Program-made: the position numbers and the translations under genes
Part shown: piece after piece, positions 40,134 to 49,489 of the stretch
How the letters are laid out: every line of letters starts with the position of its first letter
Position numbering within the stretch: the stretch's first letter is position 1
Source: Macrosoma leucophasiata
Taxonomy: Eukaryota > Arthropoda > Insecta > Lepidoptera > Hedylidae
Assembly (NCBI GenBank): GCA_036365455.1
Contig: JAWQUS010000022.1
Span: forward strand, 2,356,001-2,420,000
Reading direction: 5' to 3'
Length of the DNA: 64,000 bases
The notes under the pieces: model-generated
Databases searched by the model: none
What the model saw: the letters and a program-made list of their open reading frames with translations, nothing else
Told to the model about the DNA's origin: nothing

Positions 40134-40416
40134 ACTGGTGATAGAGCTTCAGTGACGGAGCTCGCGGGCGTAGGCACCACCGCATTACCTAATATACTTG
40201 CCGCTAAATGGTAGTGTTCAGCACTATCGTGTTCCGGTCAGATGGTAATGTACGGCCCTGTAATTTCCGGCACAGAGGCATAACACCTTAGGCCTCAGGA
40301 GTGGTAACGCATCTGCATTTTGACCTTGGTCTTCATGTGGGTGTCTATAGGCTGCAGTCATCACTTAACATCAATGTGGATTGCATGCTTGTTTGCCACG
40401 CCCATTACATTAAAAA
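40134..40416 (+). mobile_element. SINE A, full copy, with likely target duplication
   Basis: ACTGGTGATAGAGCTTC to CCCATTACATTAAAA. ATCATCAT stands on both sides (about 40121 and 40439), the second after an AAT-rich tail. Confidence 0.9.
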
Positions 40417-40459
40417 ATAATAATAATAATAAAAAAAAATCATCATAGTCAATGTTACT

Positions 40460-41382
40460 GTGAGTGTAGGCAGGAGTCGGGATGATCACGCAGTGAGTAC
40501 ATGCACATCGCCTGTATTGCCTATCACTGATGATAATGAGGGGTTTTTCTACAGCAGGCAGTGGCATTTCACAAATGCGATTTTTTTGGAGTTGTATAAT
40601 TGTTTTTACTTATTAGACTGGAGTTCTTTGTATACCATTCACGACTCTGAAGTGGCTTTGTCTCACTTTTATACATTGGTGAATGATGTGATTGATAAAG
40701 TTGTTCCTAGAAAAGACAAAGTAAATAAATGTAAAAATATGTACATATATCCTGAATGGTATACAAAGGACATCATGCATAAGTGTAGATTTCATAAATT
40801 GTATAAACTGACGAAATCGAAAACGGATTACGAAACTTTTTCAAAGTATCGTTCGATAATTAAAAATCAAATAACTTCATGTTATGACGCGTACAAAATA
40901 AAATTACAAGCTAATTTCAAAAAAGATCTTCAGTCGTTATGATATTTTATTAAACGGAAACAGAGTAGGCATAGTCGAACCCATCTCACTAATAAAGGAC
41001 AGGAGATTAGGGAGGAGGATAGCGCGGAGTGTTTTGCATCGTTCTTTCAGTCGGCGACGTTCGGCCATCGTTGGACCCAGACGAGGCGCAGCGCGCAGCC
41101 GCGGGGTCTGGCAGCGTCGACGCAGCGCGGGTGCACATAGCTCAGCTGACGTTGGGAGACGTGCGCGGCGCACTTTTGCGTCTCAGGCCTAAATCGTCGA
41201 CAGGTCCTGATGGGATACCTCCTTATGTACTAAAATACTGTAGATCAGTATTTGAAAAGCCCTTATTACACATGTTTATCTTGTGTTTGAAAGATGGTCG
41301 TTATCCCGATCAGTGGAAACTTACACGTGTAATACCCGTACCAAAAGGCAACTCAATTCAGGTTCTTGTAAGGGTAACATAA
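40460..41382 (+). pseudogene. Broken LINE ORF2: endonuclease-RT linker and RT start
   Basis: Codons from 40460 to 40939 read a linker region containing VVPRKDKVNK, YPEWYTKDI and SCYDAYKIKLQANFKKDLQS, as in Jockey/CR1-group LINEs between the endonuclease and the RT. A TGA at 40940 stands where the family has a tryptophan, and the same frame goes on as YFIKRKQS and AECFASFFQSA. A frameshift near 41050 then brings in RPKSSTGPDGIPPYVLKYC and QWKLTRVIPVPKG, the first RT blocks. It stops at 41382 before the catalytic YxDD. One stop and one frameshift make it inactive. The 5' endonuclease half and the catalytic RT half are missing. Confidence 0.8.
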
Positions 41383-41568
41383 AATGCTCGTTTCAACAAC
41401 TTATTTAAAGGAAAACCCTATTAAATAAAGGCTTTCCGTATGATAGAGTAAGTCAATCGAAAGGTAACCAAGTTGTAAGGCGTTTTTATAGGGTAAAAAT
41501 ATTCTAACCTATCCATTTACCCGTAAATACAAAGATAGCGAAAGCGCTGCCTGTCCCTACGGGGTCAT

Positions 41569-41657
41569 AGATTACCATCTAACCAGAACACAGAATATTA
41601 GGTTATGCGATGGTGACTACGCCCCTGAGTTCTTACACTGAAACTCTACTACCAGTA
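41569..41657 (-). mobile_element. SINE A 5' fragment, minus strand
   Basis: GATTACCATCTAACCAGAAC to CTACTACCAGTA. Confidence 0.75.
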
Positions 41658-41659
41658 AC

Positions 41660-42500
41660 TTTGTTAATGTAATGTTATAAAAATCTTTATAAACAGAGAG
41701 ATATCTTCTTTTATTCTTATAAGTACCTTCTACCTACCTGAACATGATGATCATGAACTTGATAATTTAAAGTACACAACAGAAACATTTTGACAAGCAA
41801 AACAAAGTAAGAGAGTAGGTAAACAAAATCCAATACATCTGAATAATAGCCAGTTCAACATTTTTTTAAAAAGATTTTTTCAATTTTAATTTAAATTGAA
41901 AAAAAATTTTAAAAAAATCAGTCAGATGATCCAAATAAAAAAACAAAAAAAATATTATAAAATAAATATGTGCCTAAATCTCCAAATTTTTTATTAAATT
42001 TTAGTTGATTACATGTTATTATTTAATTAATGATAGTAAAGTAATCGTTTATTAGTTAATAAGTTTTTGCGTAAAAGAGTAAAAAACAAATAAAAATTCA
42101 ATCCAACAAGCTTCCGCCTTTTTAATATTAATTCTAGGCAGTCATTTATATAAATATAATCTTTATTAAGAGTTTTTTCGTCTCAATCTATCAATACGAT
42201 AAAAACGAAAACTTTACTTTTTGTTAAAAGAAAAATCGATTAGGTAGGTAGTCGAATTTAGTTAAAGTTTAATAAATTTAAAAAAATCATTGTTGCAAAA
42301 ACGCTTACAAGAAATAAAATTACTTGAGCGAAAATTATCTACTTATTTTGAATAATGTGCTTTTTTTTGTTTCATGATTAAATTCTGGTATTTGAATAAA
42401 AAGTATTAATAAAACATTGCTTAGGTACCTATTCATTAATTACGTTGCTTTATCGATTTTGATCTTAATTACATATGAGTTCAAAACTATGAATTATTAA
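41660..42500. other. AT-rich unique sequence
   Basis: Long A/T runs, no repeat family, RNA gene or coding frame recognised. Confidence 0.4.
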
Positions 42501-42504
42501 AAAC

Positions 42505-42775
42505 TAGCTGACCTGAGGTGCGACCGGCTATCGACATTGCTATCGTCGTTGTCATTGCTGTCAAATTTTCATGTCGTTTTGTAGCTCCTTCAAAAGCAGT
42601 AGTGATAATCTGATCGTTTTTCTTGATTTCGTAGGCGAGAAACAAGCGATAATGGTAGATTTTTTCGAATAATGTTATTTAGTTAAGGCAAAATCGATAT
42701 GAAAATTTGACAGCAATGACAACGACAATAGCAATGTCGATAGGCGATCGCACCCCTAGTGAACTCCGTTCCGCC
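42505..42775 (-). mobile_element. Helitron-like end split by MITE T2
   Basis: ACTAGCTGACCT at the left, then MITE T2 (about 42515-42757), then GTGAACTCCGTTCCGCCC, which continues the Helitron. Confidence 0.65.
42515..42757. mobile_element. MITE T2
   Basis: GAGGTGCGACCGGCTATCGA and TCGATAGGCGATCGCACCCC as inverted ends; inner GACATTGCTATCGTCG pairs with ACGACAATAGCAATGTC. Confidence 0.85.
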
Positions 42776-42954
42776 CTAACATTAAATTATATTATGTTAC
42801 CACACACAACCCTACCCTACACTGTCCTACACCTACCCTATCTTGTAGGCTACCATACTCTGACTAACAAATGAACGGTTAGACAGATATTTTTTTTTAA
42901 CCCAAAGATACTATAACAATATCTTTGTTTTTACCTGTATTGGCAACAACCCTT

Positions 42955-43282
42955 TTTTTTCACGCCCCACTGCTGGGCACGAATCTCTCTCCTTTTTTCA
43001 GGGAAGCCTGGAGCTTACTCCACCACGCTGCTCCAATGCGGGATAGTGGAGATACGGGTTAGTGGCCAACCCGCTGTCGGATGTTTTCGAACCGGCCCAT
43101 TAGGCCTTCGACAAGGTTTATGCTATCTATCGATAACAACCGGGACCGACTTAACGTGCCCTCCGAAGCATGGGAACGCACATTTTAATTTGCCACTAAC
43201 AGTCACCCGTCCGACCGCGCCCGTATCGCTTAACCAAGTAGATCGCTTACGATCTACTTCAGCCGCGGGGCCATGCGCGCTT
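42955..43282 (-). mobile_element. 5S-SINE, minus strand
   Basis: CACGCCCCACTGCTGGG to GCCGCGGGGCCATGCGCGC. Confidence 0.82.
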
Positions 43283-43374
43283 CAAGCAGTAGGCTCGATG
43301 TGCAATATTAATTGTTCAGTACTGTACTTCTATCTACCACTTTGGGGAATAGGCGTGAAGTTACACGTGTACTC

Positions 43375-43725
43375 GTTTCAAACTCAAACTCAAACTCAAA
43401 AATTCATTTAATCACTTGGAAATAATAGAATTTGCTTGTGATAGGTCAAATTACAAATATAAAATTAAAGCGAATAACAACTGATACGTTGATTAATATG
43501 TCAAAGTAAATAAATTAATAATAGTCAGAATGATAATAACAGAATGTTCCATACTCTCTTTTACAAACGGCAAGATAAGACTAAACAAAAAAATATGGGA
43601 CATTCTTTGTCATTCACTGGCAGAGTTCCAAAGCCCACATTACTGAGAAAAAACCTGCCAAAACAATACTCAGTAGGGTCTTTTCAAAATATGTTATTTG
43701 TAAACACGAACACGAGGCATTGTTA
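43375..43725 (-). mobile_element. LINE 3' end related to LINE E, AAACTC tail
   Basis: AAACTCAAACTCAAACTCAA at the left, then ATTCATTTAATCACTTGG; the block CATTCACTGGCAGAGTTCC occurs in a similar place to the copy at 56686. Confidence 0.55.
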
Positions 43726-43893
43726 AACATTAAAATGTTACAAAACGAGATCTATTAAGTAAGTAATCATTGATTGATACATTTCCAATCTACGAGTATT
43801 GTGCAAAGAGCCGGCAAACTATTGTATTTTTTTATATGTTAACAATAGGTCACTTTATTTTGATATATGTACCTTGGCAATATTACGTTATTC

Positions 43894-44176
43894 TTTTTTT
43901 ATGTTATGGAAGTGGCAAACAAGCATGCAGTTCACATTGATGTTAAGTGATGACTGCAGCCTATAGACACCCAACAAAGACCAAGGTCAAAATGCAGATG
44001 CGTTGCCACTTCTGTGGCCTAAGGTGTTATGCCTCTGTGCCGGAAATACAGGGCTGTACATTACCACCTGATCGGGACACGATAGTGCTGAACGCTACCA
44101 TTTAGCGGCAAGTATATTAGGTAATGCGGTGGTGCCTACGTCCGCGAGCTCCGTCACTGGAGCTCTACCACCAGTA
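43894..44176 (-). mobile_element. SINE A, full copy, minus strand
   Basis: TTTTTTTATGTTATGGAAGTGG to CTCTACCACCAGTA. Confidence 0.92.
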
Positions 44177-44419
44177 AAAATCTTAATAATAGGTAGTGTC
44201 AGTCTGGTGAAACTCTACAAAAAATGCGTTTATTTCCCCACGGCAGAATGGTTTGCCTTCAATATGATTTATACATGAGAGTTTAAATAAAAAAAAGAGG
44301 TGTGCGTGTTTCAAATAAAAAACTGTAAACAGTATTTTTTTATTGCGGTCTTAGGCATCACCGTATTAATACCTAATCTGCTTACTTTGTAAAAAACGTA
44401 GTAGGTAATACCTATATTG

Positions 44420-44671
44420 CCTGGATTCGGTTCCCGGGTCGGAAACAGATCAGAACAGAATCAGATATATGAAATCCTTTATCTTTGGTTCTATTAGGAT
44501 TTTTTATATTTTCTAGAAGTTTCCAAGTACCTCGGAGTTTGGTCATGTGCCCGGAGATGTCAATAGGTCGCCATTTAATTTTGTTACAAGGGCCGAAACG
44601 TAACCGGCGAAAATTTTTCCTATGAATGCTTTCACCTCTGCCTACCTCTTCGGGGATCACAGGCGTGAAAT
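44420..44671 (+). mobile_element. SINE C, head truncated, diverged
   Basis: GCCTGGATTCGGTTCCCGGG (degraded B box) to CTACCTCTTCGGGGATCACA and GGCGTGAAATAA. Confidence 0.7.
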
Positions 44672-44984
44672 AAAGTAGTAAAAATTAGTTTAATAAAAAT
44701 ATATTTAAAACGTATTGATAAATGCACAGAAATCCTTGGAGTAAACTACTTTACTGTTATGAAAGGTCACTTGCGCGGGTTAATGTCCTTTAGGTTATTT
44801 TTCTTTTTTCAGATCAAGTTTAGTTCAAGATATATAAGATAACATTTTTTTAATTTATATTCGTTTTTACTGCTTCGTTAGCTTGGTAACTAACCGTGAA
44901 TCTGTAAGTTCCGGGTACGATTTAAGTTTTTAGGGTTCGCTACTTCAAAAAGGAAAAACGGAAACCTATCTCTCACAAACAAAC

Positions 44985-45135
44985 TCTCTCCCTCTCTCTC
45001 TCTCTCACTCACACTCACTCACCCTCTCACCCACCCAATCACACTCACTCACTCAATCACCCAATCACTGACTCACTCACTCACTAATTTACTCACTCAA
45101 TCACCCTCTCACTTACTGACTTACTCACACACATC
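44985..45135. repeat. CT/CACT-rich microsatellite
   Basis: CTCTCTCCCTCTCTCTCTCT then CACTCACACTCACTCACC and similar for about 140 bp. Confidence 0.9.
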
Positions 45136-45192
45136 AACTTGCGGTCACGATAGCTATCATTGAGTCTCAAAAAGTTAGGTGCACTCAATTCA

Positions 45193-45423
45193 GGGGTGCG
45201 ACCGCCTATCGACATTGCTATTGTCGTTGTCATTGCTGTCAAATTTTCATGTTGATTTAAAAGCAGTAGCGATAATCTGATCGTTTTTCTTGCTTTCGTG
45301 GGTGAGAAACAAGCGATAGTGGTAGATTATTTTGATTATTGTTATTTAGTTTAAAGCAAATCGAAAGGAAAATTTGACAGCAATGACAACGACAATAGCA
45401 ATGTCGATCAGCGGTCGCACCCC
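45193..45423. mobile_element. MITE T3
   Basis: GGGGTGCGACCGCCTATCGA and TCAGCGGTCGCACCCC; best copy of the family. Confidence 0.88.
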
Positions 45424-45574
45424 AGGTCACGTGTCCGTCTTACGAATTTTCGATCAGGCTCACGTGTCCTGACCGAAGTAGGTATAACATTTTTTACTTA
45501 TCACAAAAACGACAGAACATCGCTAAAGAAGATTTTAATAAAAAAAAAAATAACAAATTAGACTTAGAAATATA

Positions 45575-45720
45575 CCCCCTTATTCATAAACGTACTTTAG
45601 AGACGTTTTAGCTATAGAATGCTTTGTCTTTGTCAGTTGCATTGTCAAATGTGCAGGATAGAAAGAAACAAAGGAGACATTAGCAACACTTTAGCTAAAA
45701 TACGTTTATGAATAAGGGGG
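45575..45720. mobile_element. MITE Z6
   Basis: CCCCCTTATTCATAAACGTA to CGTTTATGAATAAGGGGG. Confidence 0.92.
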
Positions 45721-45925
45721 AAAGTTTTTAGAGTATATTTTTTGATGCATCCGATTTTTTGTTGTCTCCACTGTAATAATCAAAGGTAATTAAAATGTTT
45801 TAAAAATCTAAATAGCTTAATGTTGTTTCATTTAACGTAATCAAATAGAATACGATATATTTGAGCAAATAAAAATTTATAACAATGACGTCAAGTTTAA
45901 TTTTCATGTTTTCCCACCAAAAACA

Positions 45926-46341
45926 AAAGTTTTTTTTTTGTTATTATGGCATCGCTATTACGCATATTGCCAGTGTCAAGTAAAACGATATTTCGTATTT
46001 ATTTAAGCAGCGTAAAAGTTAGTATAATATAGTCATCAAGTATAATATGTAAGTATCAAGTATATAAGTTATCAAGTATATTATGTCAGTCAAGTGAGTT
46101 ACAGTCAAGTTATTCGAGTAAAGCGATGGCTACTTTACCAGAACATTTACAATGAAGTTTTAGAGGCAACCTGAAAGGCCGTGTTTTCGCACTGTTATTC
46201 TATTTCACTATACACGGGCACTGTAATAAACCTATATCAAACAAAATGCCACCAATTTTATTTAATATAACTCAAAAATACACCAAGAAAACGAAATAAA
46301 ATAAGAGCACCACACGCCTCTTTCAAGGTTCCCGCCAAAAC
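45926..46341 (-). mobile_element. W5 retroposon copy, minus strand
   Basis: TTTTTTTTGTTATTATGGCATCG to CTCTTTCAAGGTTCCCGCC. Confidence 0.85.
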
Positions 46342-46346
46342 CTCCA

Positions 46347-46590
46347 AACTTCGTATTGCCTCACAATGAAATAATGCGTCAAAGGTTTGATAGATACGGA
46401 CTATTTGTACGGAAAAATGATATTGTGGTTTTTACTATTTCCCTTCAATTTCTTGATATTTTCTTGCCTGTTAAACCTTCCCTGGACATCCAAAAATAAT
46501 TGAAAACTAAAATTAGCCAAATCGGTCCAGCCGTTCCCGAGTTTTAGCGAGACTAACGAACAGCAATTGATTTTTATATAAATGTATATA
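46347..46590 (-). mobile_element. Helitron-like element, minus strand, 3' end lost
   Basis: AAACTTCGTATTGCCTCAC to CTAACGAACAGCAATTG; compare 54683-54905, which keeps the ACTAGCTG end. Confidence 0.75.
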
Positions 46591-46807
46591 TAGGTGTGAT
46601 GCTCACAATAAAATACGTAATGCAAAAATAGCTTCCCATTTCCGACAATGTTGACATAGGTCGGCAAGGTGAGTCTCAATGGAAACATTTATATAAATAA
46701 ACAAATTATACATTTGAGACTAATTAAGAGCTAAAACCTTCCGTGTGATACATTCAATATTGCGTGAATCATTAGTGGTTAAACTGTCTATAGTTTAAGT
46801 AGGTAGG

Positions 46808-46981
46808 TATGTATGTATGTATGTATGTATCTTCACGCCGGGTCCCTAACGGGGTAGGCAGAGAGTGTAGAGCGCTAGACATCCCGGTTCTGACAAACCT
46901 CTCGTGCCTCGTCTACCTTCATCATTCTCTTCATACATACACGCCGATTCCTAAGACTTTTGACCCCACCATCAGACAGAA
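46808..46981 (-). mobile_element. LINE R 3' end, minus strand
   Basis: GTATGTATGTATGTATGTAT then CTTCACGCCGGGTCCC to ACCCCACCATCAGACAGA. Confidence 0.85.
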
Positions 46982-46984
46982 GGT

Positions 46985-47290
46985 AGGTAGGTACTTACTA
47001 ATATACTATACAAAACCAAGCACGAGTCGAACTCGGGTACGAAGGGATCCGTACCAGTATCTGTAAATAAAATTATACATTGTGTGTGTACTTATTTACG
47101 CACGTTAATAGAATATAAGTTATATTTCTTAAGCGTTACAATTGAGTATATCAGAAATTAAACAAAAGGACAAAAAAAAGTTTAGCAACTAACTTCAGAC
47201 TGTTGCTTTTATCTGTTAGCAACTGACATCAGACTGTTGCTTTAATTTGTCGGGGTGCACGCGCATCTTAAAAATTAACTCTTATATTTT
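46985..47290. other. Unassigned sequence
   Basis: Contains AGCACGAGTCGAACTCGGGT and GAAGGGATCCGTACCAG, a motif found beside many insect repeats, and two CAGACTGTTGCTTT repeats. Confidence 0.35.
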
Positions 47291-47294
47291 TTTT

Positions 47295-47348
47295 CTACAC
47301 TCTCTGCCTACCCCGTTAGGGATCTGGCGTGAAGATACATACATATAT
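47295..47348 (+). mobile_element. LINE R extreme 3' end
   Basis: TCTACACTCTCTGCCTACCC to GAAGATACATACATATA. Confidence 0.75.
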
Positions 47349-47506
47349 TTTTTCAATCGCGTCATAAGAAGTATAACTTCAAAAAAAAATATTGTAAAAA
47401 TGGTTAAAAAAAAGATTTTGATACGGAACCCTAGAAACGGTTTTGTTACTTTTAAAATCCTCTCTATAATCCTTATAATGTATGCCGGCATTGATACTTA
47501 AAAGGC

Positions 47507-47932
47507 TATTACACGACACGGTATTCAGGGTCCGGCAGAAAGGGTGGGCGTGGCCTCGCGCCAGGTTGCCGCTTATTACATTATCTGAGTGCCTAGTGCG
47601 AGATTTTATTTGCTCTTACGCGAATTCGATCGCGTAAGATTAAACGCAGATTTGTATGGTATTGAAGGAGAGTCATCGATTAACCGCTAGATGACGCTCC
47701 TTCAATTCCATACAAATCTGCGCTTATTTTTACGCGATCGCGATCGAAAATCGCGATCGGAAATCTCGCGCTAGGCACTCCGGTCGACAGCGCCTTAACT
47801 CAATTACAGTACAAATACACGGGCCGCTCTGGTCGCCCGAATTAGGGCCCTAACTCCCTAAATGTAATTACACTACCCTGACCCTTGTTATCGCACCCTG
47901 ATTACCGTTCCGTGTAATAAGTCCATTAGTCT
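47507..47932. mobile_element. MITE Q2, carrying a nested palindromic MITE
   Basis: TATTACACGACACGGTATTC and its right partner (ACCGTTCCGTGTAATAAG) are the ends. Internal order is the reverse of Q1 at 11613. The insertion at 47587-47780 accounts for the extra length. Confidence 0.85.
47587..47780. mobile_element. R-MITE, 194-bp palindromic element inside Q2
   Basis: GAGTGCCTAGTGCGAGATTT and AAATCTCGCGCTAGGCACTC are the ends; inner CTTACGCGAATTCGATCGCG and CAGATTTGTATGGTATTGAAGG pair with TTCAATTCCATACAAATCTG. Confidence 0.88.
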
Positions 47933-48782
47933 TTGTTTAAACTTGTATCATACCATGACCGTATATGTAAGATTAAAATAATTTTCTAATCGTGCAAAAG
48001 AATTTACTGCAATTTTCCTTTAAATCCGCATTAATCTTCAGGAATGTGACGGAAGTTGCATTCTTTTATTGGACGTGTGTAGACGTCTCGTCTCAAGACG
48101 TAAACTTAGGTTCGGTTGCATGACAATATTATTTGAAAGTTTTTGTCAAAGGAGATGTTGCAAAAATGTATGAACCGCCGGCCATGTATTGTACATAATA
48201 TTAATAAACAGGCAAAATCAATTTAAAAACTTTTTTACTACATATTTTCACATAATTAGCTTTGTTTGCAGTTACAAAACATTATTTGCAGTTACAATTG
48301 CAACTCAAAACCAACATTTCGAATATGGCGGGCGATGTCATTTTGACATTTTCATTTTTTAAATTGGAATAATGTAATCTTTTCTAAATACTATCGAAAT
48401 TGATTTCAGGTGTCAATACTAAGAAATTAATAGGGGAGAGTCGGATATATTGTACCAGTTTTCCGATTCAGCTAAATATCTTTTTTTTTATATTAATTTA
48501 AATAAGTTCTTGATCTTGATTCACATAGTTTAGAATCTCATTTAACATGTGCCGCAACGTCAACACCATACTCTTATCGGATTTCACACAATATGCGTTT
48601 CCCTGAAGGCTTTCCTTCGGTACAATTTACCCAACTAGTCGGATTAATTGTAGCACAGGTTAGGTAAATCGTACCACCAAGACTTAAGAGACTTATTAAC
48701 ATGACAATAAATGAAAATAAAGAGGTAAGAAGAGAGAAGAGAGGTAAGAATAGACAAAATAAATTGATAATATTTTAATTTT

Positions 48783-49074
48783 GGGGTGTAAGTGGCGCCA
48801 TTACCATCTCGGTGCCACAGCCAACCTTACCTGCACGTGGTACACCCTGCTGATCAACAGACAAGGCTCTGGCGACTGCTTTTTGGTTCCAAATGGTTGC
48901 TGGGTCGACACTATCAGCGTAATCCTTCCTAGTGTCCTGCATGGTGGTAAGGTCCCTTAAAGGGCCTGCCTGGCTAGCTACCACCCTCAGGTCGTAATCT
49001 GCCGCCAAGCGTCTTCGGACGTGTTCCGGCTTCCGAGCCTGAGAGCCAGTCCCCCCCCCCTTCCTCTTTCCCAT
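48783..49074 (-). pseudogene. Inverted LINE K ORF1 start (partial)
   Basis: On the minus strand ATG at 49074 opens MGKRKGGGTGSQARKPEHVR and runs about 97 codons until it leaves the element. The lysine/arginine-rich start is plausible for an ORF1 protein. It is truncated and inverted relative to ORF2, as produced by twin priming of LINE RNA. No recognisable domain, so ORF1 identity is inferred from position only. Confidence 0.4.
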
Positions 49075-49489
49075 CCCTGATGTGTACCGTATTGTTCACC
49101 CCCGGACCGGTTGGTGTAAGGACGTCTTGCGCTCGGAGACGCAACATGTTGGCCTGGGGGCCAGGGAGAGCCGATTAAACGGTATCCGCTGCCGCCCGCC
49201 GGTCAGTAGGGGACCCGAACCCAGGCCTCACTATTAACCTCTGGCCTGGGAGGCTGTCCCGCCAACCGGCGCAAAGTCCCGTGTGCAGTCGCCGTGCCGG
49301 AGTAAGAGACCGGAGTGGGGCCAGGCGCCTGTGCACGGGGGGGATCGGGGGTCCTTCCGTCCCCCGGGCCAGCAATTTGCACCACCTCTGAGAGCAGATG
49401 GTCTAATTCACCGACAACTTTGTTCGTCGGGTGAGTAATGCGGTACACATGATCCTTCCCCTTTCCCGACGCTTAAAAAAAATTATAAA

